This document shows positions 10,760 to 19,585 of a stretch of DNA of 20,409 nt, piece after piece. A program made the translations under genes and the position numbers. This DNA comes from a virus: positions 1 to 20,409 of IMG/VR virus record IMGVR_UViG_3300045996_003055; one strand, written 5' to 3'. The stretch's first letter is position 1. Each line of letters starts with the position of its first letter. A model generated the notes under the pieces. It was not told where the DNA came from. It did not search any database and worked only from the letters and a program-made list of their open reading frames with translations.

Positions 10760-13387
10760 ATGGGCGCCGTCAGACGCGTCGTTGAACTGCTGATCCAGGG
10801 CAAAGACCTGTCGGGCCGGGCGACCGCCACCGCGGCGGCCGGCCTGCAGCGCCTGAAGACGGTCGCCAAGAACGTCTTCTCCAACATCCGGGCTGCATCC
10901 AACAACGCCCTGCGCGGCTTTCAGGAGCGCGCGGGGCATCGGCTGTTCGACGGCGCCTTGAGCGCCGTGAGCGGCTTCGTTCGCGGTGCGCTGTGGGCAT
11001 CCGCCGAGGTGCAGGAGGGGAACCAGAAGCTCCAGCACTCGGTTGGGGCGATCGGCCTGGAGTACGAGAAGGTTGCTGGCCAAGTCGAAGCGGCCGCAGC
11101 CCGCGCGATGGAGACGAGTTTCTTTGATGACGACGAGGCGAAAGCGGGCATCGCCGCCGTCATCGAGCAGACGAACAATTACAAGTTTGCCATTCAGGAG
11201 GTCGGGCTTGTAGCGGACATCGCCACCAAGCGCGGAATCAGCATGGCCGAGGCCGGCGAGATCGTCGGCAAGGCGTACAACGGGAACACCAAGGCCCTGA
11301 AGTCCCTGGGCATCTACACCCGTGATGCCAGCAAGGCGGTTGAGGAGCTGCACCGGAAGTTCGATGGCGCGGCCCGCGGAGGGCTCGACACGGCCGCCGG
11401 CCAGGCGCGCGCCGCGCAGCGTGACCTGGGGGAGCTGCAGGAGGAGATCAGCGGAGTCCTCGCGCCCACCCTGCTGCGCCTCACGCAGATCCTGCGGCTG
11501 CTCACCCGCTGGATCAGCGAGAACCGCGTTGCAATCCAGCAGTGGATCGCCTGGATCGTGGGCATGATGGTCGTGTTGCAGATCACGTCCGGCGTCATGG
11601 GCTTGGTGGGCGCCGCTCGCACGCTGGCGACGACGCTGGGCGTGAGCCTCGCCCGCGTGGTGTTGCTCGGCGGGCCGCTGCTGATCGGGCTCACGGCGCT
11701 GTCCGCCATCTTCGTCAAGAACAGGATAGACGCGCTGAACGCCGCCGCCGCGGCCGACCGCTACCGAAACTCCCTCCTTGCGATGTCGCGCGCGGAGCTC
11801 GTCGCGGAGCAGTCGCGCATCGCTCGCGAGCGCAGCGAGCAGGAGGCGGAGCGGGCGCGGCTGCAGAGCGAGGGGGAATACAGCCGCCGCGCCCGCAAAA
11901 CCCACATCACGTCCGCCGGCGCAACCCCAGCGCAAGCGATGGAGAACGCCCGCGCGGACGCAGGGGTGCCGGTCATCACCCCTGCGGGCCAGCGTGTGAA
12001 CACGGCTATCTCGGCGCTGGAGGCCAGGGCGACCGCGGTGCAGGATGCCATCAACGAGCTGGAGAAGCGGGAGAGTGAGATCGGCCCCATCGGCGGCATC
12101 ACGCCCCCGGAGACGCCCTCAAAGGACCGCGGCCGCGAGAAGTCGGGCAGCGAGGCCGCCGTCACCAAGCCGAAGCTGGACGCGCTGGGGCAGGAGATTC
12201 CGGAGAAGCTGGCTGCCGACGTGGAGCGACAGATCGCGCTCCTGGAGCGGGCGAACGAGCTGCAGCAGGCGACGCCCGCCATGGTAGATGCGGCCCGCCA
12301 GCGCGTGGAGCAGCTGAACCAGGCGCTTTCTCAGGGGGTGCAGTCGGAGGAGCACCGACAGGAAGTGATGGGGCGGATCGCCCGCCTGCAGGACGCAGCG
12401 CGCGTAAGTGATGAGGCGGAGATCACCTCCCTGGAGGAAGCCGCGGGCCGGCGAGCGCTGAACGCAGCGGAGATGGCGCGGATCGTGGACCTGACGGCGG
12501 ACCTCAATGTCCTTCAGGGCGAGGCCGTGGGCGACGAGCGCGAGCAGGGCCGGCTGATGGAGATGCAGCGTCGGCTGACGGCGCTGGCCGTGGGCGAGCA
12601 GGAGCGGGAGAAGTCCTTTCTCATTGCCGCTCGTGAGCTGCGCCGGCTCACGCCCGACGAGCGCGGCCGGCTCGTGCTTCTCCGGCAGCAACTGGAAGCG
12701 CAGATCCAGGCCAATCTTGGCACGGCTGAGGAGCTGCGCCTCCGCCGGGAGTTGGCTGAGCTGGATCCGGACAGCGGTGGCCTCACCTCCGGGGAGCGGA
12801 ACACCGGCCCGGGCTGGCTGCGTGACGCCGGCCTGACGTCGTCCGGCATCGCCGACGGGATGCGCGAGGCGCTTGGCGCCGTGCAGTCGCTGGACAAGGC
12901 GGTAGGCGGGAGCCTCGTCCGGTCGTTCAACCGGCTTGGCGAGGCCGCCGGGCTGGCGGTGGGCGCGCTGCTGGAGGGCAATCTCTCTTGGCGCTCTTTC
13001 GCGGACCTGGGCAAGGCCGCGGTCGCCGACCTGGCGGACACCTACGCGCAGTTCTTCTTCGCGAAGTCTGCGTCTGAGGTGGCCGCCGGGCTGGGGCTGG
13101 GCGGGTCGCCCAAAAACTTCGCCTCCGCGGCCAAGTGGTTCCTTGCCGGTACGGCGATGAAGGGCATTGGCGCAGCCGCCAGCGGCAGCTTCGGCGGGGG
13201 CGGCGGGGGCGGCTCCGCTTCGAGCACGGCCGACAGCGTATCCGGCCAGGCCAACCGCGGACGCTCGGAACTGCGCATCCGCGGCCGCGGCTTCCTGGAC
13301 CTGTCCGACCCGCGCGTGCAGGACGGGCTTGCCGCAGCCATCGACGGGCTGGGGGAGCGTGACCGCATTGACGTGACCTTCGAGTAG
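10760..13387 (+). CDS. Tail tape measure protein
   Basis: This 875-residue protein sets tail length and is expelled into the host membrane on infection. ATG 10760 is 8 nt after GGAGG. Features fit the family: long amphipathic helices throughout, two hydrophobic membrane-like segments (about residues 262-286, WIAWIVGMMVVLQITSGVMG, and 297-319, ARVVLLGGPLLIGLTALSAIF), then coiled-coil-rich stretches (about 320-445 and 485-690). The C-terminus has a conserved-looking helix block (WRSFADLGKAAVADLADTYAQ) and a glycine-rich patch (GGGGGGG, about 812-820). At the usual 0.15 nm per residue it predicts a tail near 130 nm. There is no visible lytic enzyme domain. It directly follows the chaperone pair, as expected. 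Confidence 0.93.
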   Translation: MGAVRRVVELLIQGKDLSGRATATAAAGLQRLKTVAKNVFSNIRAASNNALRGFQERAGHRLFDGALSAVSGFVRGALWASAEVQEGNQKLQHSVGAIGLEYEKVAGQVEAAAARAMETSFFDDDEAKAGIAAVIEQTNNYKFAIQEVGLVADIATKRGISMAEAGEIVGKAYNGNTKALKSLGIYTRDASKAVEELHRKFDGAARGGLDTAAGQARAAQRDLGELQEEISGVLAPTLLRLTQILRLLTRWISENRVAIQQWIAWIVGMMVVLQITSGVMGLVGAARTLATTLGVSLARVVLLGGPLLIGLTALSAIFVKNRIDALNAAAAADRYRNSLLAMSRAELVAEQSRIARERSEQEAERARLQSEGEYSRRARKTHITSAGATPAQAMENARADAGVPVITPAGQRVNTAISALEARATAVQDAINELEKRESEIGPIGGITPPETPSKDRGREKSGSEAAVTKPKLDALGQEIPEKLAADVERQIALLERANELQQATPAMVDAARQRVEQLNQALSQGVQSEEHRQEVMGRIARLQDAARVSDEAEITSLEEAAGRRALNAAEMARIVDLTADLNVLQGEAVGDEREQGRLMEMQRRLTALAVGEQEREKSFLIAARELRRLTPDERGRLVLLRQQLEAQIQANLGTAEELRLRRELAELDPDSGGLTSGERNTGPGWLRDAGLTSSGIADGMREALGAVQSLDKAVGGSLVRSFNRLGEAAGLAVGALLEGNLSWRSFADLGKAAVADLADTYAQFFFAKSASEVAAGLGLGGSPKNFASAAKWFLAGTAMKGIGAAASGSFGGGGGGGSASSTADSVSGQANRGRSELRIRGRGFLDLSDPRVQDGLAAAIDGLGERDRIDVTFE

Positions 13388-13401
13388 AACAGGGGGGGTG
13401 G

Positions 13402-14382
13402 ATGGCCTCGCTTACGGTCCAGCAGATCCGGTGGGGAACGGGGCTCGCGGACACGATCTACATCGCGTACCCGTCCCGCGCCGTGACGTACGGAGTCCCG
13501 GCGTCGGACTTCGACGTGCTGGAGCTGGCGTCTGGCTACCGCACGGCGTGGGGCGGCGGAGCGAGCGAGCAGCAGCGGCTGCGCGAGGACGTCCGTTACA
13601 TCCCGCCGGCGGACACCGTCGATCCGCTCGCGACGGGGTGGGACGGCGTGAAGGGGTGGCGGGCGTTCCTCGCCTGGGCGCGCCGGCAGAACACCTTCAC
13701 GCATCACCGCGACGCGAGGAACTTCTACAGGTTCGCCCCAATGTCGGTTGATTCCAACGGGGACGGCCTGGTGGACGGGCACGCGATCTTTCGCTCCATC
13801 GCGAGCACGTCGTACGCGAAGCCGGCCGGCCGGAACCAGGTGGTCACCGCCACGTTCACCGGGGCGGGCCAGGTCGCAGGGGTGGAATCCCTCTACCGCC
13901 CGCCGGCGTGGGCTGGCATGCCGACCCGGTTCTACAGCATTGATGCTCGGTTCAACCGCGCGCCAGGGGCGACCGCCGGGAGCCTGCTGTTCACCATGCG
14001 CCGCGAGTTCCTGGACGCGGCCGCGGCGTCGCTGGGGTTCGCCTACATCACGCTCGCAACCGACCCCTCGAACGACACCAACTACATCCGGTTCACCGTC
14101 TCCGACGCCACCGCGGCCCCGGCCGGCACCGTCGCAATAAGGCTTTCGCCGTGCCTGCGGTCGGCCGTCGACGCGTCGGCCACAGGCTCCACGGTGGAGA
14201 TGAAGGACATCGCCGTGCAGTACGGCGGATCGGCGTTCGAGGGATACGTAGATAGCGACCTATCCGTGCTGAGCTACCTGGACGCGCCGCTGCGCGATGC
14301 GCCGGGGCTGGAGGACGACGGCACCCGCCGCCTGACGCTGGAGCTCATCAGCGCCAGCGGGGCCAGCTACGACGGCTACTGA
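13402..14382 (+). CDS. Distal tail / minor tail protein with a calcium-loop motif
   Basis: This 326-residue protein follows the tape measure and is probably part of the tail tip. The N-terminal half carries beta patterns and a block resembling distal tail proteins: LASGYRTAWGGGASEQQRLR, then GWRAFLAWARRQNTFTHHRD. Residues 117-125 read DSNGDGLVD, a match to the DxNxDGxxD calcium-binding loop. About residues 130-285 form a beta-sandwich-like segment (NQVVTATFTGAGQVAGVE, then FYSIDARFNRAPG, then TVAIRLSPCLR), possibly an inserted carbohydrate-binding-type domain. The end (residues 285-326) returns to a strand-rich segment ending SYDGY. A G-rich ribosome binding site (13392-13398) precedes the ATG. 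Exact role is inferred. Confidence 0.6.
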   Translation: MASLTVQQIRWGTGLADTIYIAYPSRAVTYGVPASDFDVLELASGYRTAWGGGASEQQRLREDVRYIPPADTVDPLATGWDGVKGWRAFLAWARRQNTFTHHRDARNFYRFAPMSVDSNGDGLVDGHAIFRSIASTSYAKPAGRNQVVTATFTGAGQVAGVESLYRPPAWAGMPTRFYSIDARFNRAPGATAGSLLFTMRREFLDAAAASLGFAYITLATDPSNDTNYIRFTVSDATAAPAGTVAIRLSPCLRSAVDASATGSTVEMKDIAVQYGGSAFEGYVDSDLSVLSYLDAPLRDAPGLEDDGTRRLTLELISASGASYDGY

Positions 14383-14401
14383 GCGGGGGAGAGCCTGGAC
14401 C

Positions 14402-17400
14402 ATGACCATGATCGCGGCTTACAAGCTGATCGTCTACGCGCCTCGCGCGGAGGACCCCACCGAGTCCACGCCCCTCGTGCCGATCGCGGGGGCGCCGCAC
14501 TCGGACCCGTTCCAGGTGGCCAGCGTTGCCGGGCCGGCCGGCTTCAAGCCCTACCTGTACGCGCCTCGCGGCAGGACGGGCGAGATCAAGCTCCTCTCAC
14601 GGATGACGGACGCCGGCGAGATGACGTTCTCCCTGGCGGACGGCGACCTGGTGTCCGGCTCGGACGCGGAGCGCTTCGTCACGGCGTACATGGGCGACGC
14701 CTATGGCCAGAACCGCATCAATGGCTGCATGGTCCGGGTGTGGGAGTCGCTGGACTTTGACCCCGCCGCCCCAGGCGCTGCGACGTGGGTCCCCTACTGG
14801 ACGGGGCGCGTCCAGCAGCCCGCGCTGAACGGCCGCCTCACCATGGACCTGACGGTCCGCGACGCGGCGGCTGGGCTGAACCATGAGCTTTTCACTGGCG
14901 CGCCGCACAGCTCCATCGCGTACGCCCGCCCCGCCAACGTCCTGCCGACAGGCTACGTGGGCGCGTACGGGCCGGTCACGCCAACGGCGCCGCTGACCGG
15001 CAAGGTGAAGACGCTCGGCTACGCGGAGTCGTACGAGGGCGCCGTGTTCCTCGATGGCCTGGAGGGGCAGGATTGGGCGACAGCAACGATACAGGCCCTC
15101 GACGGGGAGCCGTACAGGCCTGCGGACGACGCGGGCCTGCGTGCATCCGCGCATCCTTCGGCGCGGGCGTACGTGAAGCGGCTGGACACAGGAGCGGCGG
15201 GGTGGTTCCGGCTGGCGAAGATCCGGGGCTCCACGCGGCGCAGCACCGGGGAGCGCAGGTACTTCGATTGGTGGTTTGACGCGCCGGCCAACCCGCAAGC
15301 CGTGTTCTCCCACTTCCGCGTGCGCGGCTTCGGGATACAGGAGCTGATGCCGTCGGAGGTGGGGTACATGGCGCGCCCACCCGCGGACACCGCCGTGGAG
15401 GTCTACGTCATCCCCGGCGCGAAGCGGGGCCAGGCGGCGCCTCTCCTGATCGACGCGGTGCACCCGGTCCAGCTGATCGCCGACGCGGCCGCCGCGAAGT
15501 TCGCCCGGCTGAAGTCCGACGGCTCCGTGTTCCCGCACTACGTCATGCCGGTGAACGCTGCGAACTTCGCGGCGCTACTGGCGGATCAGAGCTTCACTCC
15601 CATCCGCCTCCCGATCACCGAGCCGGAGAGGGCGCGTGACTTCATCTCCGACGTGTGCATGTGGTCCGGGCTCGGCTGGCGCGTGAACGGCGGCGGCGAG
15701 CTGGAGCTCGTGGACCTGCGCCTGCCGTCCGCCCTGCCTGTGGCGCCCACGATCGGGCCCGGGGACTACGACCGCAGCACACCGCCGCAGTGGGCCATCC
15801 CCAGCGCGGACCAGGTCACGCGCGCCGAGTTCGTCTACTACATCGACACGCTTCTCACGGCCGCTGAGGTGGCCCGGACGCGCGCGGAGTTCCCCGACAT
15901 CCCGCCGGGGATGGTCCGCTCGGAACCCGTGGACTACACGCCGATCGACCTGGCGGAGGAGGTCATCAACCAGGAGCGGAAGGCGCTCACGGTTGACGCG
16001 CGGGGGCTGCGCGCCTTCGTAACGTTCGGCGTGGGGGGCTCCGGTGCATCCACGGTGGAGGACGTGCGGCGCTACCTGGACCGGATGGATGCGGAGATGC
16101 GCGGGGCGTACGCCTACGGCCCGCGCATCACGACGGTCACGTGCGCGCGCACCGCGAACACGTCCGGCTGCAACGCCGGGGACGTCCGCTTCCTGAACAT
16201 CCCTGAGCTCCCGAACCCGGACACCAACAGGCGCGGCGGGCTCACCCTCGCGCGCTGCCTTTCGCGGCTTGACGACGGGATCCGGCTGGAGTTGAAGTTC
16301 ATCGCCATCCCTAACGCCATCGCGATCGCTCCCACGCTGGGCGCGCTCACCAGCACGACGGACGGCGCGAACGGCACCGTCTCCGTGCCCGTCACCCTGA
16401 ACGCTGCAGGCGAGCCCGCGGAGGTGGACATCGCCGTGACCGCCACCTCCGTCGCGGTGCGGCCGGCGGCGACCGCGGCCGAGTGGCAGCGCGGGCGCGT
16501 GGCCCCCGCGACGGGCACGCTGGCCATCCAGGACTTGCCGATCGGTCGCCGCGTCTGGCTGCGCGCCAGGTCCAATCCGCTCGCGCGTGCGGGCGGCGCG
16601 CCGAAGTATCCATCCGCCTACGTCTACCCCACGGGCGCCGGCTACATCGACATCGTAGCGTCGCCGCGCCTGCTGACGGTCCGCGCGCTGGTGGACGACG
16701 CCACCGGCACCGTCGATGTGCCCTGGACGCCCGTGGATTCCGGCGTGGCGGCCGTGCGCATCTACTGGGGGGTGGGGCCGGACAACGGCCCCGCATCCCC
16801 TCCGGCGCACGCGTACGAATTCGATACCGCCAGCACCACGCCGACCATTCCCGGCCTCGTGGTGGAGCGGGGGCAGCGCGTCTCCGTGGAGGTGAAGCCC
16901 TACCCGGGCTGGACGGGCTCGGCCGTGAGCGGCACGCCCGGGACGTCGCTGCTGGACAATGCCGCCCGCGCCAACGCGCCGGACCCCAGCATCCCGGCTC
17001 CCACCCTCGTCGTTACCCTCGATTCGCAGTCCGATACCGCGGAGGTGTGGCGCATTCAGGCGGCCGTCGCCGCCGGCGCGTCGCTCCCGATGCTGTGGCG
17101 TGTTGCGTCCTACGATGCGTCGCTCCCGCCCACCGCCTACACGACGGACGCGGACGGCGTGGTGGACACGACGGTGTCGCTCGCTCGCCTGCCCACCCGA
17201 CAGAACGCTTTTCAGGCGAGCGCGGTGGATGGGGACGGCCGGGTGACGAACGAGCCCATCTACGTCTCCGCGCAGCTGCCCGCCGTGGACCCGCCCACCG
17301 GGCGCATCAACCCCGTCACGCCGCTGGCCGGCACCACGCGCACCCTGACGGGGATCGACACCGATGCGCTGCTGGGCAAGGCCGCGGACACGGACCTGAC

Positions 17401-18511
17401 GGCGTTCAACGCCGCCGGCACCCTCGACCGCGCGGGGCGGCACGTCCTCCTGATCCGGGACCAGGCGCGCGGCGTGGGCGTGAGCGGCGCGCAAGCGGCG
17501 ACGGGAGCGCGGCTGGTGGACCCGGCGGACACCGCCGTCCGGCTCCCGCCCACGGAGGTGTCCGCCGGGGACCTGCCGGGAGCGGTCAACTTGACGGACG
17601 CGGTGCGGGGCGTCGCCGTGTCCGGAGCGCAGGCCGCCACGGGCGCGCGGCTGGTGGACACCGCCGACACGGCCGTGCGCCTGCCGCCCACGGAGGTCGC
17701 CACCGGAGCGCTGAACAACGACGTGGGCGCGAGCGACGGCGCCACGCAGAAGGCGATTCCCAAGGGGATGGCGGGGCCGTTCCAGGCGTACAACGGCGTG
17801 ACCTTCACGTTCTCGCCTGCGTACCAGGACACGCCGCCGATCTTCACCGAGGGCACCGGCGCGGTCATGGAGGAGCGCGCGAAGTGGGGCACGCTGGCCC
17901 AGGTGGACGCGGGCACGGCCAGCAGCGCGAAGCCGACAAACTGCCTGTTCCGCTTCGTGGACCTGGGCACGCGGTCCGGCGCTGCGTACGCGCCGCGGTT
18001 CTACATCATGGCCAAGCAAGCGCCGGTAGCGAAGTCCGCTGCCTTCGCCGCGCCGACCAGCGTGTCCGCGATCGGGGCGACTACGGGCAACGCCCAGCCC
18101 GCCGCGGGTGACGTTCCCAGCGCAGACGGTAAGTTCCGTGCTGCCGTCTCCGTGAGCATCAGCAACGGCGGGGCTGGCGCGGCAGGCGGAACCGTCGTCG
18201 TTGCACTGCTGCTCAGCATTGACGGCGGCCCCCCCACGGAGGTGGGAACGGGAACGGTGGGGTACTACGTGCCCGGTGGTGGCGGGCTCCCCACCGTCTA
18301 CCCCGTCACCATCGAGGCGCCGGCGGCAGCGGTAGCGGGAGGAAACGACACCTTCGCCGTTCAGCTGAAGAGCAAGACCGGCGGGGCGACCGCGGTGGCG
18401 GTGGGCGTGACTACGCTGACGTGGTCGTACGATCCAGGCGCACTGTACGCCAGTGCCACCCCCGGCGGCGCTGACGATTCGATCCCCATCTACGTCATGG
18501 CCCGGAGCTGA
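14402..18511 (+). CDS. Large tail hub / receptor-binding protein
   Basis: At 1369 residues this is the largest protein of the window, placed where siphophages carry the tail hub and host-recognition protein (gpJ position). Residues 1-620 are hub-like: MTFSLADGDLVSGSDAERF near 75, and FISDVCMWSGLGWRVNGGGELELVD near 420, a pattern seen in baseplate hub domains. About 640-960 contain three Ig/fibronectin-III-like segments. Two copies of a 31-residue repeat (1023-1053 and 1069-1099; RGVGVSGAQAATG...) form a spacer. The C-terminus (about 1110-1369) has two beta domains, each ending alike (PRFYIMAKQ and IPIYVMARS), the likely receptor-binding part. ATG 14402 follows a GGGGGAGAG site; ATG 14408 is an alternative. 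Confidence 0.75.
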   Translation: MTMIAAYKLIVYAPRAEDPTESTPLVPIAGAPHSDPFQVASVAGPAGFKPYLYAPRGRTGEIKLLSRMTDAGEMTFSLADGDLVSGSDAERFVTAYMGDAYGQNRINGCMVRVWESLDFDPAAPGAATWVPYWTGRVQQPALNGRLTMDLTVRDAAAGLNHELFTGAPHSSIAYARPANVLPTGYVGAYGPVTPTAPLTGKVKTLGYAESYEGAVFLDGLEGQDWATATIQALDGEPYRPADDAGLRASAHPSARAYVKRLDTGAAGWFRLAKIRGSTRRSTGERRYFDWWFDAPANPQAVFSHFRVRGFGIQELMPSEVGYMARPPADTAVEVYVIPGAKRGQAAPLLIDAVHPVQLIADAAAAKFARLKSDGSVFPHYVMPVNAANFAALLADQSFTPIRLPITEPERARDFISDVCMWSGLGWRVNGGGELELVDLRLPSALPVAPTIGPGDYDRSTPPQWAIPSADQVTRAEFVYYIDTLLTAAEVARTRAEFPDIPPGMVRSEPVDYTPIDLAEEVINQERKALTVDARGLRAFVTFGVGGSGASTVEDVRRYLDRMDAEMRGAYAYGPRITTVTCARTANTSGCNAGDVRFLNIPELPNPDTNRRGGLTLARCLSRLDDGIRLELKFIAIPNAIAIAPTLGALTSTTDGANGTVSVPVTLNAAGEPAEVDIAVTATSVAVRPAATAAEWQRGRVAPATGTLAIQDLPIGRRVWLRARSNPLARAGGAPKYPSAYVYPTGAGYIDIVASPRLLTVRALVDDATGTVDVPWTPVDSGVAAVRIYWGVGPDNGPASPPAHAYEFDTASTTPTIPGLVVERGQRVSVEVKPYPGWTGSAVSGTPGTSLLDNAARANAPDPSIPAPTLVVTLDSQSDTAEVWRIQAAVAAGASLPMLWRVASYDASLPPTAYTTDADGVVDTTVSLARLPTRQNAFQASAVDGDGRVTNEPIYVSAQLPAVDPPTGRINPVTPLAGTTRTLTGIDTDALLGKAADTDLTAFNAAGTLDRAGRHVLLIRDQARGVGVSGAQAATGARLVDPADTAVRLPPTEVSAGDLPGAVNLTDAVRGVAVSGAQAATGARLVDTADTAVRLPPTEVATGALNNDVGASDGATQKAIPKGMAGPFQAYNGVTFTFSPAYQDTPPIFTEGTGAVMEERAKWGTLAQVDAGTASSAKPTNCLFRFVDLGTRSGAAYAPRFYIMAKQAPVAKSAAFAAPTSVSAIGATTGNAQPAAGDVPSADGKFRAAVSVSISNGGAGAAGGTVVVALLLSIDGGPPTEVGTGTVGYYVPGGGGLPTVYPVTIEAPAAAVAGGNDTFAVQLKSKTGGATAVAVGVTTLTWSYDPGALYASATPGGADDSIPIYVMARS
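17468..17698 (+). repeat. Duplicated 31-codon repeat in the hub protein
   Basis: Copy 1 spans 17468-17560 and copy 2 17606-17698, separated by 15 codons, giving a 46-residue period. At protein level 29 of 31 positions are identical (differences G/A and P/T). At DNA level 14 further codons differ synonymously, so the duplication is old and the protein sequence has been held by selection. Key residues shared are SGAQAATGARLVD and ADTAVRLPPTEV. Confidence 0.85.
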
Positions 18512-18517
18512 GAGTTC

Positions 18518-18895
18518 ATGCCGCGATCGCTTGTTGACCTGCTGGAGCGCCACGGCGGAGCGGGGGCCGTGATGGCTGGCGCTCACCCGCTGGGCCGCCG
18601 CCTCTTCGTCCCCGATGCACTGCCCGGGTCCCTCCCGCACTTCGCGTGTAGGTGCGGTCGGCGCGTGGCCGCCTTCATGATGCGTGACTTGGCGCCGGAT
18701 GAAGTGCCGGCCGGCCAGCGGCTGACGGCTGACGAGCGGGCCGCGTGCGGCTTCGGCTCGGATATGGTGCGTTGCGACGCGTGCTGTGAAGCGCCGGTGC
18801 TGACCGGCGCGATCACGGAGGGGCGGTTGCGCGAGGCGCGAGGCGACCCGCCGCGGCACCTCCCGGAAACGCACCGGGGGCGCGGCTCGGATTGA
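18518..18895 (+). CDS. Small Cys-rich protein, possible zinc ribbon
   Basis: This 125-residue protein ends the plus-strand gene run, 6 bp after the hub gene. It has CRC (C44, C46) in HFACRCGRRVAAF, C77, and CDACC (C86, C89, C90) in MVRCDACCEAP. Two clusters of paired cysteines about 40 residues apart would suit a zinc ribbon. The C-terminus is basic and probably disordered. The stop codon lies inside a perfect 15-bp hairpin (18874-18908), so the last codons are part of that stem. The site follows the hub gene, where phages often place tail accessory or host-interaction genes. No family is recognised; metal binding is inferred from the cysteines. Confidence 0.6.
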   Translation: MPRSLVDLLERHGGAGAVMAGAHPLGRRLFVPDALPGSLPHFACRCGRRVAAFMMRDLAPDEVPAGQRLTADERAACGFGSDMVRCDACCEAPVLTGAITEGRLREARGDPPRHLPETHRGRGSD

Positions 18896-18908
18896 GCCGC
18901 GCCCCCGG
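18874..18908. terminator. Strong GC-rich hairpin at the convergent junction, possible bidirectional terminator
   Basis: Arms 18874-18888 (CCGGGGGCGCGGCTC) and 18894-18908 are perfectly complementary over 15 bp around a 5-nt loop (GGATT). The stop codon at 18893-18895 falls at the loop and stem edge. No T-run follows in either direction, so it is not a classical intrinsic terminator, but its place between convergent gene sets suggests it blocks transcription or protects 3' ends. Confidence 0.6.
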
Positions 18909-19061
18909 ACGGGACGCGCGGTGCCTGCTTTGAGAAAGCCCACCTGATCAGGGTAGCAGGCGAGGGAGTGCTCGCGGAACCGCGCCCGTCGTACGTTACA
19001 GGTTCACACTTCAGTTTCGCAACACCCAACCGCCAGCGGCCAGCAGTTTTGCAACAACCTC
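18896..19061. other. Non-coding gap between convergent genes
   Basis: About 165 bp separate the plus-strand run from the minus-strand cassette. It holds an inverted repeat GCCTGCT / AGCAGGC (18923-18929 with 18955-18961) that encloses the 10-bp palindrome CCTGATCAGG (18943-18952), a small dyad CGCGGAACCGCG (18973-18984), and two near-identical 13-mers CAGTTTCGCAACA (19012-19024) and CAGTTTTGCAACA (19044-19056) 32 bp apart. No gene is supported. Confidence 0.5.
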
Positions 19062-19259
19062 TCAATCGAGCCCCGCCGCGGCCGCGTCCCACGCCTCTGC
19101 CTCTGTCTCACCCTCGCCGAGCACCAGCCGCTGGCCCCAGTCTTCCGGGTAGAACCGAGTGCGATGGGTGCTGAGGATCAGCCAGCCCCCCCCGGCGGCG
19201 AGCTCGACGGCGTACGCCTCATGGTGGCGCTCCTGGACCGCGCTGCGGCTACCGCTCAT
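19062..19259 (-). CDS. Small unknown protein of the minus-strand cassette
   Basis: The chosen ATG (at 19259) overlaps the upstream stop by 4 bp (ATGA) and gives 65 residues. A longer frame extends to 19334 but lies inside the preceding gene. The sequence has a strand-like core (AYAVELAAGGGWLILSTHRTRFYPEDWGQRLVLGEG) and a helical tail (ETEAEAWDAAAAGLD), suggesting a compact alpha/beta protein. It is the last gene of the cassette. No family is recognised. It reads as coding because of the coupling overlap and coherent protein composition. Confidence 0.5.
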   Translation of the reverse strand: MSGSRSAVQERHHEAYAVELAAGGGWLILSTHRTRFYPEDWGQRLVLGEGETEAEAWDAAAAGLD

Positions 19260-19585
19260 GGCGCATCGAAAGTGCGGACTTGTGCCGTGGCGAAGCCCTG
19301 ACGCAAGGCCTCCGCAAGCCGGACGGCCCCGCACTCCTCAGCCCGCGCCACCTCCATCGTGACGGACACGCCAACGAGCAGGCGCACCCCCTGCCACTGC
19401 ACGCCGACAACATGCGCCGGGAAACTCGCCTTGGGCCTGTCCGCCAGCGCAACGCCGTCGATGTCCACGAGAACCCAGCGCGCATCCTCGCAAGCCGCAT
19501 AGAGCGTTGCCGCCTGATCTGCAGGAACTTCAAAGTCCGCGTCGAACCGCCACGTACGAGGGCGCACCAGCGGCTCGCGGGTCAT
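19256..19585 (-). CDS. Unknown 109-residue protein of the minus-strand cassette
   Basis: The ATG (at 19585) overlaps the upstream gene's stop by 4 bp, and the stop overlaps the next gene's ATG by 4 bp. The protein begins with a beta-rich half (RTWRFDADFEVPADQ, then ARWVLVDIDGVALADRPKA), continues with strands (HVVGVQWQGVRLLVGVSVTMEV) and ends in a helix (GAVRLAEALRQGFATAQVR). There are no membrane segments and no recognisable catalytic motif. It may be a tail accessory or host-interaction protein, but the sequence does not say which. Confidence 0.55.
   Translation of the reverse strand: MTREPLVRPRTWRFDADFEVPADQAATLYAACEDARWVLVDIDGVALADRPKASFPAHVVGVQWQGVRLLVGVSVTMEVARAEECGAVRLAEALRQGFATAQVRTFDAP

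Noticed and set aside
15575-18943. 1122-codon minus-strand ORF opposite the hub gene
   Set aside because: Same shadow effect. The plus-strand frame has clear domains and a repeat conserved at protein level, and the minus frame has no start signal.
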